A stretch of 64,000 nt of DNA, taken from the NCBI RefSeq assembly GCF_022601735.1, contig NZ_JAKUMM010000008.1, positions 62,001 through 126,000 of the forward strand, read 5' to 3'. Below, piece after piece: positions 29,211-42,231 of this stretch. Below the pieces are notes generated by a model, which saw nothing but the letters and a program-made list of their open reading frames with translations, did not search any database and was not told the origin of the DNA. A program made the position numbers and the translations under genes. Within the stretch, counting starts at the first letter, position 1. Every line of letters starts with the position of its first letter. The DNA comes from Atopomonas sediminilitoris. GTDB taxonomy: Bacteria; Pseudomonadota; Gammaproteobacteria; Pseudomonadales; Pseudomonadaceae.

Positions 29211-30068
29211 TCAATCGTCTTCTTGATCTTCTTTAAGCCGTGCTTGTTTGGCCTCTTCTTCTTGCAAGATGGCTTTGATTTCTTCCAGCACTGAATCGAC
29301 ATCGGCGCTGTGCTCATCTTCCACAAACAACCCCGTCAGTGGGGTGTCGGGGGTGAGTTCGCCTTCTTCATAGAGAGCCCACATTTCTTTGGCGTAGTTA
29401 GTACTGAGCAATTGCGGAGCTGACTGGCCGTAATACTCACGCATGTTGCGCACGTCGCGCTCTAGCATGCTTTTGGCGTGCATGTTGGCGGCGGCATCCA
29501 CGGCTTGTGGCAAGTCGATAATCACCGGGCCGTAGTCATCGACCAGTACGTTAAATTCAGACAAGTCGCCATGCACAATGCCGGCGCAGAGCATGCGTTT
29601 AACGTATTCCATCATCAGCGCATGGTCGTCCAGCGCTTGTTGTTCATCCAGCAGCACGTCATTCAAGCGCGGGGCAACATTGCCCTCATCGTCGCTGACC
29701 AGCTCCATTAACAGCACGCCTTCAAAACAACCGTAGGGCGTCGGCACGCGTACATCGGCGGCATCGAGCTTATACAGCGCCTCGACTTCGGCGTTATGCC
29801 AGGCATCTTCTTGTTGTTTGCGGCCGTACTTACTGCCTTTTTCCATGGCGCGCTGGCGGCGGCTGTTCTTTGACTTGCGGCCTTCTTGGTACTGCACCGC
29901 TTGTTTGAAGCTGCGTTTATCCGCCTCTTTGTAGACTTTGGCGCACAAAATATCGTCGCCATTGCCAACCACATACACGGTGGCTTCTTTGCCGCTCATT
30001 AATTGACCGATGACTCGGTCAATCAGGCCGCCTTCATACAAAGGCTCTAAGCGCTTAGGAATCTTCAT
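29211..30068 (-). CDS. RIO-family serine/threonine protein kinase
   Basis: This 285-residue atypical kinase belongs to the RIO1-like bacterial group. The ATP-loop region is MSGKEATVYVVGNGDDILCAKVYK. The catalytic loop is IVHGDLSEFNVLV, and the metal-binding Asp lies in PVIIDLPQAVD. The flexible-loop signature QEGRKSKNSRRQRAMEKGSK is RIO1-like. The C-terminus is acidic with a possible coiled coil (EEIKAILQEEEAKQARLKED). In archaea and eukaryotes RIO kinases act in ribosome assembly; the bacterial role is unclear. A 156-base gap separates it from betT. Confidence 0.9.
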   Translation of the reverse strand: MKIPKRLEPLYEGGLIDRVIGQLMSGKEATVYVVGNGDDILCAKVYKEADKRSFKQAVQYQEGRKSKNSRRQRAMEKGSKYGRKQQEDAWHNAEVEALYKLDAADVRVPTPYGCFEGVLLMELVSDDEGNVAPRLNDVLLDEQQALDDHALMMEYVKRMLCAGIVHGDLSEFNVLVDDYGPVIIDLPQAVDAAANMHAKSMLERDVRNMREYYGQSAPQLLSTNYAKEMWALYEEGELTPDTPLTGLFVEDEHSADVDSVLEEIKAILQEEEAKQARLKEDQEDD

Positions 30069-30177
30069 AAGCCGTTATGCATCCACAACGAAAAACTCAC
30101 CGCCACCCCACGACTAGCAGTATTGAAAAGCATTGAGCGCAGCAGCGCCTTGCGGCCGCGCTTGGTCGGGGCTTCGT

Positions 30178-31659
30178 TCACTGCGGTTGATCCAAGCCTT
30201 GTTCGGCCATGGCCACGGCACGAAACACGGCGCGCCCTTTGTTGAGGGTTTCCATCCACTCCAGCGCGGGCACGGAGTCTGCCACCACGCCGGCGCCGGC
30301 TTGGATGTGCAGCTGGCCGTCTTTAATCACGGCGGTGCGAATGGCGATGGCGGTGTCCATATTGCCGTTATAGGCCAGATAGCCCACCGCGCCACCGTAG
30401 ACACCGCGCTTGACCGGTTCCAGCTCGTCGATGATTTCCATCGCGCGGATTTTCGGTGCGCCAGACAAAGTGCCGGCGGGGAATGTTGCGCGCAGCACGT
30501 CCAAGGCGCCCATGCCGTCTTTGAGTTCACCTTCGACGTTGGAGACGATATGCATCACGTGCGAATAACGCTCCACCACCATCTTATCGGTGAGCTCCAC
30601 GGTGCCGGTTTTCGCCACACGACCGACGTCGTTACGGCCCAAGTCGATCAGCATCAAATGCTCGGCGATCTCTTTAGGATCGGCCAGCAAGTCCGCTTCG
30701 AGGGCCTTGTCTTTCTCTGGCGTATCGCCGCGCTTACGAGTGCCCGCAATGGGGCGCACGGTGACGATGCCATCCTCCAAACGCGCCAAAATTTCTGGCG
30801 ACGAACCAGCCACCTGAAAGGTGTCGAGGTTGAGGTAGAACATGTACGGCGAGGGGTTCAGCGAGCGCAGCGCGCGGTACAAGTCCAGCGACGGCGCTTG
30901 GTAAGCCACGCTCATGCGTTGCGCCACAACGACTTGCATCACGTCGCCGGCGAGGATGTAATCCTTGATCGTGTCCACGGCTTGATGGAACGGCGCCTCG
31001 CCGGTGCTGGAGCGAAACGCGTCTTCGGCGACCTCGCGCGGGGTATGCGCAGGGCGCTCTACCTTGGCTTCGCGCAGTTGCTGCACCAGCGCGCTGAGGC
31101 GCGTTTGCGCGGCATCAAAGCTGGCGGCATCGCGCGGGTCGGCGTGCACGATAAGCAGCAATTTGCCAGAGAGGTTATCGAACACCACCAACTCATCCGA
31201 CACCATCAGCAGGATATCCGGCGTACCGAGCACATCCTCGGGCACGCCATCTTTGAGACGCGGCTCGATATAGCGCACGGTGTCGTAGCCAAAGTAGCCA
31301 ACCAAACCGCCGGAGAAACGCGGCATCTGGGCCAGCGGGGCGACTTTCTCGCGCGCTTGGTAAGCCTCAATCCACGCCAGCGGATCGGCCACTTCGCACT
31401 GTTCCAGCACGTCGCCGTCACGCTCCAAAAACACACATTGGCCCTGCACACGAATACGCGTACGGCACGGCAGGCCGATGATCGAGTAACGCCCCCACTT
31501 CTCGCCGCCTTGCACCGACTCCAACAGATAGGAGTACGGGCCATCGGCCAGTTTCAAGTAGGTGGACAAGGGGGTATCCAAGTCAGCCAGCACTTCACGC
31601 ACCACAGGCGCACGGGTGAAGCCGGCGCTGGCTAGAGATAAGAATTCTTCGCGGGTCAT
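30178..31659 (-). CDS. trpE: Anthranilate synthase component I TrpE
   Basis: TrpE makes anthranilate from chorismate with ammonia delivered by TrpG. It is 493 residues from ATG 31657-31659 ([10 protein letters not shown]), preceded by cccgagg. The tryptophan feedback site LLES lies in [18 protein letters not shown]. The chorismate-binding domain has [21 protein letters not shown] and [16 protein letters not shown]. The gene stands apart from trpGDC, as in Pseudomonas, and has its own Trp-rich leader ORF (31748-31822). Confidence 0.97.
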   Translation of the reverse strand: MTREEFLSLASAGFTRAPVVREVLADLDTPLSTYLKLADGPYSYLLESVQGGEKWGRYSIIGLPCRTRIRVQGQCVFLERDGDVLEQCEVADPLAWIEAYQAREKVAPLAQMPRFSGGLVGYFGYDTVRYIEPRLKDGVPEDVLGTPDILLMVSDELVVFDNLSGKLLLIVHADPRDAASFDAAQTRLSALVQQLREAKVERPAHTPREVAEDAFRSSTGEAPFHQAVDTIKDYILAGDVMQVVVAQRMSVAYQAPSLDLYRALRSLNPSPYMFYLNLDTFQVAGSSPEILARLEDGIVTVRPIAGTRKRGDTPEKDKALEADLLADPKEIAEHLMLIDLGRNDVGRVAKTGTVELTDKMVVERYSHVMHIVSNVEGELKDGMGALDVLRATFPAGTLSGAPKIRAMEIIDELEPVKRGVYGGAVGYLAYNGNMDTAIAIRTAVIKDGQLHIQAGAGVVADSVPALEWMETLNKGRAVFRAVAMAEQGLDQPQ

Positions 31660-31677
31660 AACAGCCTCGGGCAACAA

Positions 31678-31696
31678 GCGCCGCTCGCAGCAGCGC
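31678..31696 (-). terminator. Candidate attenuator hairpin before trpE
   Basis: On the minus strand a 7-bp stem (one G-U pair) with loop tgcga lies between the Trp-rich leader ORF and trpE and is followed by ttgttg. The position fits an attenuator, but the U-tract is imperfect and it sits only 18 bases from the trpE start. A second hairpin (gccag/ctggc) lies between it and the leader stop and could be the competing element. Confidence 0.4.
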
Positions 31697-31747
31697 ATAA
31701 GCAATCGGGTTTAGTTAACGAGCGCCAGCAAGCACTGGCCAGCAGAG

Positions 31748-31822
31748 TCAGGCGCGCCAGCGCCAACGGGCGAAGGCCTTGAGCAAGGCCAAAATCAGCA
31801 GGGAGTTGCGCGGACTGGGCAC
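31748..31822 (-). CDS. Putative trpE leader peptide (attenuation)
   Basis: This 24-codon ORF starts with GTG at 31820-31822 and stops at 31748-31750. It has a hydrophobic middle (LLILALLKAF) and ends ARWRWRA, with two Trp codons near the stop. The core ARWRW and its DNA match the leader of trpGDC. It lies 88 bases before trpE. The upstream Shine-Dalgarno sequence is weak (cgaga). The ORF was found by reading the region, not from a gene call, and the function is inferred from position, Trp codons and the matched partner. Confidence 0.72.
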   Translation of the reverse strand: MPSPRNSLLILALLKAFARWRWRA

Positions 31823-31877
31823 AGTGTTTTCTCGTTACCACGAAAGCTAAGGCCTCACCCTAACCAAGCGCAGCCAT

Positions 31878-32564
31878 TTAGGCAACGACCAGTAGTGCAC
31901 GCAAATCCTCGCCGAGCCAGTCAGGCGCTTCTTCGCCAATCGGCCGGCCATGGTTATAGCCATAACTGACTGCCGCCATGGGCACACCCGCCGCGCGCGC
32001 GGCCAGCACATCATTGCGCGAGTCCCCCACAAACAAGGTTTGTGCGGCTGGCGCAGCGGCTTGTTGCAGCAGCCAATGCAGCGCAAAAGGATCGGGCTTC
32101 TTGGCGGCAAACGTATCGCCCCCGATCTGCCAACGAAACACATCCGCCATGCCTACTTGCGCCAACAACGCCGGTAGAAAACGGCTCGGCTTATTGGTCA
32201 CCAACGCCAGCGGCGTGCCGCGTGCCGCCAACGTTTGCACAAACTCAAGCGCCCCGGGGTATACCCGTGTCGCCGCATGCGGCTTGGCGTAGGCTTGTTC
32301 AAACAAAGCCAACGCCTGCGCCGCTTGCGCTTCATCCACTTGCTCGTGGTTAAAACTATTGGCCAGCGCACGACGCACCAGCACCAGAGCGCCGTTGCCG
32401 ACCCAGTCGCGCACCTGGGCCACACCTGCAGGGGCGCGACCGAGCTGCAGCAGCATGACGTCGATGGCGGCGGCTAAGTCCGGCACTGAGTCCACCAAGG
32501 TGCCATCCAAATCGAACATCACCAGCTGCGGCCAACCGCCGCACAAACGCTCGAGTGCGGTCAT
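31878..32564 (-). CDS. gph: Phosphoglycolate phosphatase Gph
   Basis: Gph removes phosphate from 2-phosphoglycolate formed in DNA repair and oxygenase side reactions. The 228-residue HAD hydrolase has [16 protein letters not shown] (nucleophile Asp), [12 protein letters not shown] and [15 protein letters not shown]. The start overlaps the rpe stop by four bases (ATGA). trpE follows in the same direction after the leader region, the pseudomonad order rpe-gph-trpE. Confidence 0.94.
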   Translation of the reverse strand: MTALERLCGGWPQLVMFDLDGTLVDSVPDLAAAIDVMLLQLGRAPAGVAQVRDWVGNGALVLVRRALANSFNHEQVDEAQAAQALALFEQAYAKPHAATRVYPGALEFVQTLAARGTPLALVTNKPSRFLPALLAQVGMADVFRWQIGGDTFAAKKPDPFALHWLLQQAAAPAAQTLFVGDSRNDVLAARAAGVPMAAVSYGYNHGRPIGEEAPDWLGEDLRALLVVA

Positions 32565-33235
32565 GCCTTAACGTGCGCCAACTCAGCACGCATGGCGTCA
32601 ATCACCGCCTTGTAGTCGGGCTGATTGAAAATGGCCGAACCGGCGACAAAGGTGTCGGCACCGGCTTGCGCAATCGCGCGAATGTTTTGCACGTTGACGC
32701 CGCCATCGATCTCCAAGCGGATCTCGCGGCCTGAGGCGTCAATCAGCGCCCGCGCTTCGCGCAGCTTGTCCAGCGTGCCGGGGATAAACGCCTGCCCGCC
32801 AAAGCCTGGGTTCACGCTCATCAACAAGATCATATCGACCTTGTCCATCACGTACTTCAGGCAATCCAACGGCGTCGCGGGGTTAAACACCAAGCCTGCT
32901 TTGGCACCGCCGGCCTTGATCAGCTGCAACGAGCGATCAATGTGCTCGCTGCCTTCTGGGTGAAAGGTGATGTAGCTGGCGCCGGCTTCAAGAAAGTCGC
33001 CAATCAGGCGGTCTACCGGTTTAACCATCAAATGCACATCAATCGGCGCGGTAACACCGTATTTGCGCAGCGCGGTGCACACCATCGGCCCGATGGTCAG
33101 GTTGGGCACGTAATGGTTGTCCATCACATCGAAGTGCACGATGTCAGCGCCGGCGGCCAACACCTTATCGACATCCTCGCCAAGGCGAGCAAAGTCAGCA
33201 GAAAGAATCGATGGGGCAATGGCAAACGGTTGCAT
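32561..33235 (-). CDS. rpe: Ribulose-phosphate 3-epimerase Rpe
   Basis: Rpe interconverts ribulose-5- and xylulose-5-phosphate in the pentose phosphate pathway. It is 224 residues from ATG 33233-33235 ([15 protein letters not shown]); the frame upstream is not family-like. [40 protein letters not shown] and [10 protein letters not shown] hold the metal and catalytic residues. It is translationally coupled to gph. Confidence 0.97.
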   Translation of the reverse strand: MQPFAIAPSILSADFARLGEDVDKVLAAGADIVHFDVMDNHYVPNLTIGPMVCTALRKYGVTAPIDVHLMVKPVDRLIGDFLEAGASYITFHPEGSEHIDRSLQLIKAGGAKAGLVFNPATPLDCLKYVMDKVDMILLMSVNPGFGGQAFIPGTLDKLREARALIDASGREIRLEIDGGVNVQNIRAIAQAGADTFVAGSAIFNQPDYKAVIDAMRAELAHVKA

Positions 33236-33339
33236 GAGCGGCTCCACGGCGGAAAAGACCGCTATTCTAACCTTTATGCAGGTCAATTTTTGCCTGACTC
33301 GGCCGACATTCTTAGAGCCTGACTGTCCGGAGTTCTGCC

Positions 33340-34524
33340 ATGCCTCGTTTGCCCACCCTGATTTGCACCGCCCTAAGCCTGAGCTTGCTGGCCCTCCCGC
33401 CTGCAGCCAACGCAGAAGAAAGCCCACCCAGCGCGGCGACGGACACGACCAGCGCCGCTGACGCTGCGCCTAATAACGCGGCCACGGATGCCTCAGCAGC
33501 AGACGCCTCAGGGACAGATGCCTCCGCGACTGACGGCACAGCCACGAATGCCGCAGACACCAGCGCAGCAACGGATGCCGAGACCGATGCAGGAACAGAT
33601 GAAGAGGGCAGCGCCGACAGCTCCGTCGAGCGCGCGCCCATCGAGCAACGCAGTGAAGTGGCCGAGGCCGAGCTGGTCAAAGTCATCACCGATGACGAGC
33701 AACAGCGTTTGAGCGATGGCCACCGCGAGTTTCTTGCCCTGTGGAAGCCCGCCAATGCGCCACAAGCCCGTGGCGTGGTGATTTTAGTGCCCGGTCGTGG
33801 CGAACATGCCGACTGGCCCAAGGTCATCAGCCCGCTGCGCCAACGTCTGCCGGACAACGCGTGGGCCACCCTCAGCATCAGCCTGCCGGATGACCCCAGC
33901 GACCAACCGCTCGCCCGCCCCGCCGAGTCAGATAGCGCCGCGAGTGCAGACAGCGCCGCCAGCGCCGACGTCAGCGCCAGTGGCGATGCCGAAAGCCAAG
34001 ATCTGGCCGCCGAGGTTAGCAATCAGCTCGCCGCCAGCAGCGAGAGCGAGCAAGCCAGCGAAAACGCCGGCATGGAAGAAGCCGACTACGTCAGCTTGGT
34101 GCAAGCGCGTATTCAAGCAGCGGTGGAGCACGCGATGGCGCGCAATCTGCCCACGGTGGTGTTGCTCGGTCACGGCAGCGGCGCTTACGCCGCCAGTCAA
34201 TACCTAAAAAGCAGCCCCAACAGCGGCATCATGAACTTGCTGTTAGTCGCCGCGCAGCAGCCGGAAGACGCCAGCGAAGCGCTGCCCAACATCTTGCAAG
34301 AGCTCAAAGTGGTCACCGGTGACTTTTATTACAAAGACCAAGCCAACGACCGCAACGCCGCCCGCCTGCGCATGAACGGCGCCAAGCAACAAGCGCAACC
34401 CAATTACATTCAAGTGGCCATGAAGGCGCTGCCCGGCAACCCGCAAGTCGAGCAAGAGCAGCTCTATCGGCGGATTCGCGGCTGGTTGGACATGAATCTA
34501 CAGGCCACCAAAACCACGCCATAA
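33340..34524 (+). CDS. Exported DUF3530-family alpha/beta-hydrolase-like protein with Ala/Asp-rich linkers
   Basis: This 394-residue protein has a signal peptide (cut near ANAEE at about residue 25). A low-complexity stretch of Ala, Thr, Asp and Ser follows (about residues 27-93). The hydrolase-like domain has [19 protein letters not shown] and [13 protein letters not shown], a nucleophile-elbow-like GHGSG. A second Ser/Ala/Asp/Glu insertion (about 190-240) interrupts the domain. The family sits beside djlA and murU in pseudomonads; its function is unknown. The length is inflated by the two insertions. No catalytic His can be assigned with certainty. Confidence 0.78.
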   Translation: MPRLPTLICTALSLSLLALPPAANAEESPPSAATDTTSAADAAPNNAATDASAADASGTDASATDGTATNAADTSAATDAETDAGTDEEGSADSSVERAPIEQRSEVAEAELVKVITDDEQQRLSDGHREFLALWKPANAPQARGVVILVPGRGEHADWPKVISPLRQRLPDNAWATLSISLPDDPSDQPLARPAESDSAASADSAASADVSASGDAESQDLAAEVSNQLAASSESEQASENAGMEEADYVSLVQARIQAAVEHAMARNLPTVVLLGHGSGAYAASQYLKSSPNSGIMNLLLVAAQQPEDASEALPNILQELKVVTGDFYYKDQANDRNAARLRMNGAKQQAQPNYIQVAMKALPGNPQVEQEQLYRRIRGWLDMNLQATKTTP

Positions 34525-34537
34525 ACCGACGCTAGCA

Positions 34538-34555
34538 GGCTGGCGTGAGCCCTCG

Positions 34556-34567
<12 letters not shown>
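34538..34567. terminator. Inverted repeat between the convergent DUF3530 gene and djlA
   Basis: A 9-bp perfect stem (34538-34546 and 34559-34567) with a 12-base loop spans the end of djlA. There is no T-tract, so termination is only a possibility. Confidence 0.35.
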
Positions 34568-37025
<2,458 letters not shown>

Positions 37026-37150
37026 CAATCCCCCAGCCCTAGCCGTTGTGCGCATCATTGTTTTATTATCCAGAATCTTTTCAGCCCAGCGAAAGGCGTG
37101 AGGCCTTGTTTTTGGCCAGTCGCGCGCAGGAAGCCCGGACAAACATAACA

Positions 37151-39913
37151 ATGGCAGTGAAACCTCAGTTCCGCAGCAAGTTCCCCCTGCTCATCACCGG
37201 CAGTCTATTGGCCCTTCAGCCCTTAAGCAGCGCTTTTGTGCATGCCGCCGAGCAGTTCGACTGCAAACCCAGTGCAACGGGTGGCTGGTCGTGTAACAGC
37301 CAACAGCCCGCTGCCGTAGTGCCGCCGCGTCCGCAGCATAGCGCCACCGCGGTGAGCAGCCCTGCCCGAGCACAAAAGGTCGCGGGCAAGCCGGCAGGCA
37401 AACAGCGCGACGCCGCTGCCGCTGGCTCTACGCTGGCCCAAGCTGCCGCGCAAAGCCGAGACTTTGCCTATCTAGACTGGGTGCCGCGCGAGCAATTAAC
37501 CGCTGCCCAATTAGCCGAAGTAGGCCCGTACTGCAAAGGCAGCTACGTTGAGCCTGCCCGAGGCGGCCTAAATGATGACACGCCCATGGATGAAGCGCCG
37601 ATGTTCGCTTCCTCCAAGGCTTCGCGTTATGAGCAAAAAGAACAAATTGCCACGCTCGCCGGCGATGTCGTGCTACGCCAAGGCTCGATGCAAATCGAAG
37701 CGGACGAGGCGCGCTTACTGCAACTGGAAAACCGTGGCGAGCTGATCGGCAAGGTAAAACTGCGCGATGAAGGCATGCTGGTGGTCGGCGACAAGGCCGC
37801 TTTGCAGCTCGATAATGGCGAAGCCGAAATCGACAACGCCGAATACGTGATCCACCAAGGCCATGTGCGCGGCTCTGCCTTGTACGCCAAGCGCAATGAG
37901 GACGGCGTGATTCGTCTCAAAGACGGCACCTACACCCGTTGTGAGCCAGGCGAAAACACTTGGCACCTCAAGGGCAACAACGTCACGCTGAACCCAGCCA
38001 CCGGCTTTGGTAGCGCCACCAACGTGACGCTGCGGGTGAAAGATATTCCGGTGTTCTACACCCCGTACATCTACTTCCCGATTGATGACCGCCGCCAGTC
38101 CGGCTTCTTAGCACCAAGCATTGGCAGCTCCAGCGACAACGGCTTCACCTTAGTCACGCCCTACTACTTCAACCTTGCGCCCAACTACGACGCCACCTTG
38201 TACCCCCGTTACATGGCCAACCGTGGTCTGCAGATGGAAGGCGAAGGCCGTTACATGACCCGCAATAGCGAAGGTCAGATCGGCGCATCCTGGCTGAGTG
38301 ACAGCGAAGACGAGCGCAAGAAGCAATCCGATTACGAAAAAGATCGCTGGATGTACAGCTGGCAGCACAAGACGGGGCTTGATCACCGCCTGCTCGCCGA
38401 AGTCGATTACACCGACATCAGCGATCCGTACTACTTCCAAGACCTCGACACCGAACTGGGCATCAACACGCCCAGCTATATCGACCAGCGCGGCACGCTG
38501 ACGTGGCGTGGTGATAATTTCACCGCACAACTCAACGCCCATGCCTATGAAATGGCCACGGTGGTGGATGTCACCCCGTACAACCGCATGCCGCAACTGT
38601 CCGTACAAGGCGCCCTGCCTTATCAGCCGATGGGCCTGCAATTTACCGGCGCCGCCGAAGTCGTCCGCTTTGAGCGCAGCTTGCGCACCGGCAACTTCAC
38701 CGATGTTGACGGCAACGTCAGCGCACGCCCTGACACGCGCATTACCGGTCTGGATCGCGCCGACGGCACCCGCTTGCACTCCGAACCCGGCGTTAGTCTG
38801 CCGATGGATTGGAGCTACGGTTTCTTCAAGCCCAGTTTGAAGTACCTCGCCACCAGCTATGACCTCGACCTTGATCAACAAGGCAAGAGCACCCTGCGCA
38901 CCGGCGAGAAGTTCAGCAGCAGCCAAAACCGTGGCCTGCCGGTGTTGAGCTTGGATGGCGGCCTGTACTTTGACCGCAACAGCAACTGGTTTGGCACCGA
39001 CTACCGGCAAACCCTCGAGCCGCGCATGTTCTATCTGTATGTGCCGCACGAAGATCAGCAAGACATCCCCAACTTCGACTCCAGCGAGCCGACGTTCAAC
39101 TACTCGTCGCTGTTCCGCGAAAACCGCTTCAATGGCCGCGACCGGATTGGCGATGCCAATCAGCTGTCACTGGGCGTGACCAACCGCTGGATCGAAAGCA
39201 ACGGTTTCGAGCGTCAGCGCTTGAGCGTGGGCCAAATCATGTACTTCCGCGATCGCGAAGTGCAGATGCCCGGCGTGAACTTCAAGCAAGTTGAAGCTTC
39301 CCAAGCCAACGTATCGCCCTATGCAATGGATTACTTGTACCGCTTCAACCGCGACTGGCGCCTCAGCTCAGACTTCAACTGGGATCCGGACACCGGCTCA
39401 ACCCGCTCGGGCAGCTTGATGTTCCACTACCAGCCAGAGAAAGAAGTTAACAAGATCGTTAACTTGGGCTTCCGCTATCGCAATGACAACGTGATCTATG
39501 ACAGCACCACGGGCAGCTGGAAGACCGGCGGCGACTACACCGATCCTGTCACTGGCGAAGTGATCAAGGATTACTACAAAGTCGAACAGCACGACGCCTC
39601 CTTCATCTGGCCCATGGTGCCGCAGTGGAGTGCCATCGGTCGCTGGCAATACGACTACAACCGCAACCGTACGCTGGAAGCCTACGGCGGTTTCGAATAC
39701 GACAGCTGCTGCTGGAAGCTGCGTCTGATCAACCGTTACTGGATTGATTACGACGAGTTCAGCCTGTCACCAGCACTTAACGAAGAAGGCGATCGCGGTA
39801 TTTTCCTGCAAATCGTTCTTAAAGGTCTCGGCGGCGTGATTGGCAGCAAGACTGAATCTTTCCTCGATCAAGGCATTCAGGGTTACCGTGAACGTGAAGA
39901 ACAAGCTTTCTAA
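37151..39913 (+). CDS. lptD: LPS-assembly outer membrane protein LptD
   Basis: LptD inserts LPS into the outer leaflet with LptE. It is 920 residues from ATG 37151 ([10 protein letters not shown]) with a signal peptide ending near VHAAEQ. The periplasmic OstA-like beta-jellyroll (about 155-290) has [13 protein letters not shown] and [19 protein letters not shown] large beta-barrel domain follows. Cysteines near the mature N-terminus (FDCKPS, WSCNSQ) and the C-terminal CCWKL pair are the disulfide-forming set. It heads the run lptD-surA-pdxA-rsmA-apaG-apaH. Confidence 0.97.
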   Translation: MAVKPQFRSKFPLLITGSLLALQPLSSAFVHAAEQFDCKPSATGGWSCNSQQPAAVVPPRPQHSATAVSSPARAQKVAGKPAGKQRDAAAAGSTLAQAAAQSRDFAYLDWVPREQLTAAQLAEVGPYCKGSYVEPARGGLNDDTPMDEAPMFASSKASRYEQKEQIATLAGDVVLRQGSMQIEADEARLLQLENRGELIGKVKLRDEGMLVVGDKAALQLDNGEAEIDNAEYVIHQGHVRGSALYAKRNEDGVIRLKDGTYTRCEPGENTWHLKGNNVTLNPATGFGSATNVTLRVKDIPVFYTPYIYFPIDDRRQSGFLAPSIGSSSDNGFTLVTPYYFNLAPNYDATLYPRYMANRGLQMEGEGRYMTRNSEGQIGASWLSDSEDERKKQSDYEKDRWMYSWQHKTGLDHRLLAEVDYTDISDPYYFQDLDTELGINTPSYIDQRGTLTWRGDNFTAQLNAHAYEMATVVDVTPYNRMPQLSVQGALPYQPMGLQFTGAAEVVRFERSLRTGNFTDVDGNVSARPDTRITGLDRADGTRLHSEPGVSLPMDWSYGFFKPSLKYLATSYDLDLDQQGKSTLRTGEKFSSSQNRGLPVLSLDGGLYFDRNSNWFGTDYRQTLEPRMFYLYVPHEDQQDIPNFDSSEPTFNYSSLFRENRFNGRDRIGDANQLSLGVTNRWIESNGFERQRLSVGQIMYFRDREVQMPGVNFKQVEASQANVSPYAMDYLYRFNRDWRLSSDFNWDPDTGSTRSGSLMFHYQPEKEVNKIVNLGFRYRNDNVIYDSTTGSWKTGGDYTDPVTGEVIKDYYKVEQHDASFIWPMVPQWSAIGRWQYDYNRNRTLEAYGGFEYDSCCWKLRLINRYWIDYDEFSLSPALNEEGDRGIFLQIVLKGLGGVIGSKTESFLDQGIQGYREREEQAF

Positions 39914-41189
39914 GATTTTTGCCCCGCTCGCCATGGCCTCCGTGCTGTGGTCCGGCGGTGTGCAGGCACAGCTACAGAGCCTCGACCGCGTGGTCGCCAT
40001 CGTTGATAACGACGTCATCATGCACAGTCAGCTCGACGCACGCATGGTTGAAGTCCGGCAAACGCTGAGCAAGCGCGGTAACGCCTTGCCACCTGAGCAC
40101 GTACTGCAACAGCAAGTGCTTGAGCGTCTGATTATTGAGAACATCCAACTGCAGATTGGCGACCGCTCCGGCATTCGCATTGCGGACGATGAGCTCAATG
40201 GCGCCATCGGCAGCATCGCCCAGCGTAACGGCATGAGCTTGGCGCAATTTCGCCAAGCCCTGACGAATGACGGTCTGTCTTATGACGAAGCGCGCGACCA
40301 AGTGCGCCGCGAGATGATCATCAGCCGTGTGCGTGAATACCGTGTCTCCGATCGCATCCAGATCAGCGATCAAGAAGTGACCAACTTCCTGTCGTCCGAT
40401 TTGGGGCAAATCCAATTGGCCGAAGAACTGCGCTTGGCGCTGATCTTCCTGCCGCTGCCGGAAGGCTCATCGCCTGAGCAAATCCGCGCCAGCGAAGCCG
40501 CTGCCGATGACCTGTATCGGCAGATCCAAAACGGTGCCGACTTCGCCCAATTAGCGATTGCCCGCTCCGCCGGTGAAAACGCATTAGAAGGCGGCGAGAT
40601 TGGCTGGCGTAAAGCCGCACAACTGCCCGGCGTATTTAGCGAGCTAGCGCCCAAATTGGCCGTCGGCGAAACCACGCAGCCTGTGCGCATGCCTGGCGGC
40701 TTTTATCTGGTCAAAGTCCTAGAAAAGCGCGGCGGTGAAGTGAATGCCTTGGTCGATGAAGTGCGTGCGCGCCACATCTTGATCAAGCCCAGCGCAATTC
40801 GCAGCGAACAAGACGCCGAAAAACAAGCCGAGCGTCTGTACCAGCGCATCATGAACGGTGAAGACTTTGCCAAACTGGCGAAAAACTTTTCCGAAGACCC
40901 GGGCAGCGCCCTGAGTGGCGGCGATCTTAACTGGGTCAGCCCTGATGCCATGGTGCCGGAGTTCCGCGCGCAAATGCAGCAAACGGCGGTCAATGAGGTG
41001 TCCAAACCCTTCCGCACCCAGTTTGGCTGGCACGTACTGCGCGTTGAAGGCCGTCGCGCCACCGACCGCAGCGAAGCGCTGCGCGAGCACCAAGCGCGCA
41101 CCGCGCTGCGTAACCGCAAGTACGACGAAGAACTGGCCCTGTGGCTACGGCAGATTCGCGACGAAGCCTTCGTCGAAATCAAGCTGTAA
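39888..41189 (+). CDS. surA: Periplasmic chaperone/peptidyl-prolyl isomerase SurA
   Basis: SurA guides outer-membrane proteins, including LptD, to the BAM complex. The likely start is GTG 39888 ([14 protein letters not shown]), with an aggg sequence at suitable spacing, which overlaps the end of lptD by 26 bases; GTG 39894 is the alternative. It is 433 residues with a signal peptide ending near GGVQAQ. An N-terminal SurA domain ([15 protein letters not shown]) is followed by two parvulin domains. The second is clear: [30 protein letters not shown] and [11 protein letters not shown]. Confidence 0.96.
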   Translation: MNVKNKLSKIFAPLAMASVLWSGGVQAQLQSLDRVVAIVDNDVIMHSQLDARMVEVRQTLSKRGNALPPEHVLQQQVLERLIIENIQLQIGDRSGIRIADDELNGAIGSIAQRNGMSLAQFRQALTNDGLSYDEARDQVRREMIISRVREYRVSDRIQISDQEVTNFLSSDLGQIQLAEELRLALIFLPLPEGSSPEQIRASEAAADDLYRQIQNGADFAQLAIARSAGENALEGGEIGWRKAAQLPGVFSELAPKLAVGETTQPVRMPGGFYLVKVLEKRGGEVNALVDEVRARHILIKPSAIRSEQDAEKQAERLYQRIMNGEDFAKLAKNFSEDPGSALSGGDLNWVSPDAMVPEFRAQMQQTAVNEVSKPFRTQFGWHVLRVEGRRATDRSEALREHQARTALRNRKYDEELALWLRQIRDEAFVEIKL

Positions 41190-42190
41190 TGCCCCTGCGC
41201 TTTGCCTTGACCGCCGGTGAGCCGGCGGGTATTGGCCCCGACCTGAGCCTGCTGCTAAGTCAGCAGGCTCAGTCGCATGTGCTGATCTGTATTGCTGCGC
41301 ATAGCTTGCTGGCCGAGCGCGCCGCGCTGCTTAAGCTCTCTGTCGATTTAATCCAAGTCACGCCGGCTGACTGGCCAAGCACGCCAGCCCCTGTCGGTGC
41401 TCTGTACGTGTGGGATACGCCACTGGCCGCCCCTTGCACGCCCGGTATCTTGGATGCCCGCAACGGCGCCTACGTACTCACCACCCTGACCCGCGCTGCC
41501 GAAGGCTGCCTGAAGGGTGACTTCGCGGGCATGATCACCGCCCCGGTACACAAAGGCGTGATCAACGAGGCAGGCATCGCCTTTAGTGGGCATACCGAGT
41601 TTCTCGCTGACCTGACCCAGACCGAGCAAGTGGTGATGCTGCTCGCCACCGAAGGCCTGCGCGTGGGTTTAGTGACCACCCACCTGCCGCTGCGCGACGT
41701 GGCTGACGCCGTCACCGCCGACACCCTGACCCGCGTGGCACGCATTCTCGATCACGATCTCAAGCACAAGTTTGGCATTGAACAACCGCGCATCTTGGCT
41801 TGCGGTCTCAACCCGCACGCCGGCGAAGGCGGGCATTTAGGCCGTGAAGAAATTGAGATCATCGAGCCAACACTGGCTAGCCTGCGCCAAGAAGGTTTGA
41901 ACCTGATCGGCCCACTGCCGGCCGACACCTTGTTCACCCCAAAACACCTTGAGCACGCCGATGCGGTGCTGGCCATGTACCACGACCAAGGCCTCACGGT
42001 GCTGAAGTTTTTGGGCTTTGGCCGCGCCGTTAACGTCACCCTCGGCCTGCCCATCATTCGCACCTCGGTCGATCACGGCACGGCGCTCGACTTAGCCGGC
42101 ACCGGCAACATCGACAGTGGCAGCCTGCACGTTGCCCTCACCACCGCGTACCAGATGGCCGAAAGCCAACAGCGCGCCACCAAGGGCTAG
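41189..42190 (+). CDS. pdxA: 4-hydroxythreonine-4-phosphate dehydrogenase PdxA
   Basis: PdxA oxidises 4-phosphohydroxy-threonine in the DXP-dependent vitamin B6 pathway. It is 333 residues. Its ATG (41189) shares its A with the surA stop codon (TAATG), so translation is coupled. The signatures are LTAGEPAGIGPDL, FSGHTEFLADLT, GLNPHAGEGGHLGREE and AMYHDQGLTVLKFL, with the metal-binding His residues. Confidence 0.97.
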   Translation: MPLRFALTAGEPAGIGPDLSLLLSQQAQSHVLICIAAHSLLAERAALLKLSVDLIQVTPADWPSTPAPVGALYVWDTPLAAPCTPGILDARNGAYVLTTLTRAAEGCLKGDFAGMITAPVHKGVINEAGIAFSGHTEFLADLTQTEQVVMLLATEGLRVGLVTTHLPLRDVADAVTADTLTRVARILDHDLKHKFGIEQPRILACGLNPHAGEGGHLGREEIEIIEPTLASLRQEGLNLIGPLPADTLFTPKHLEHADAVLAMYHDQGLTVLKFLGFGRAVNVTLGLPIIRTSVDHGTALDLAGTGNIDSGSLHVALTTAYQMAESQQRATKG

Positions 42191-42231
42191 CCAGCCTGTT
42201 AAACTGTCCGCCTATTCCGCGGAGCTTATTC

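Noticed and set aside
30133..31635. 500-codon open frame antisense to trpE
   Set aside because: It lies entirely opposite the clear trpE coding sequence, has no recognisable domain and its composition is that of a GC-rich antisense shadow.
31656..31841. 61-codon frame overlapping the trpE leader in another register
   Set aside because: Runs through the proposed attenuator and into trpE, lacks the Trp codon cluster near a stop and has no Shine-Dalgarno sequence; the WRW frame is more plausible.
38150..39061. 303-codon open frame antisense to lptD
   Set aside because: It is the reverse of the LptD barrel region, rich in Val/Ala/Gly/His as expected for a shadow frame, with no start-site support.
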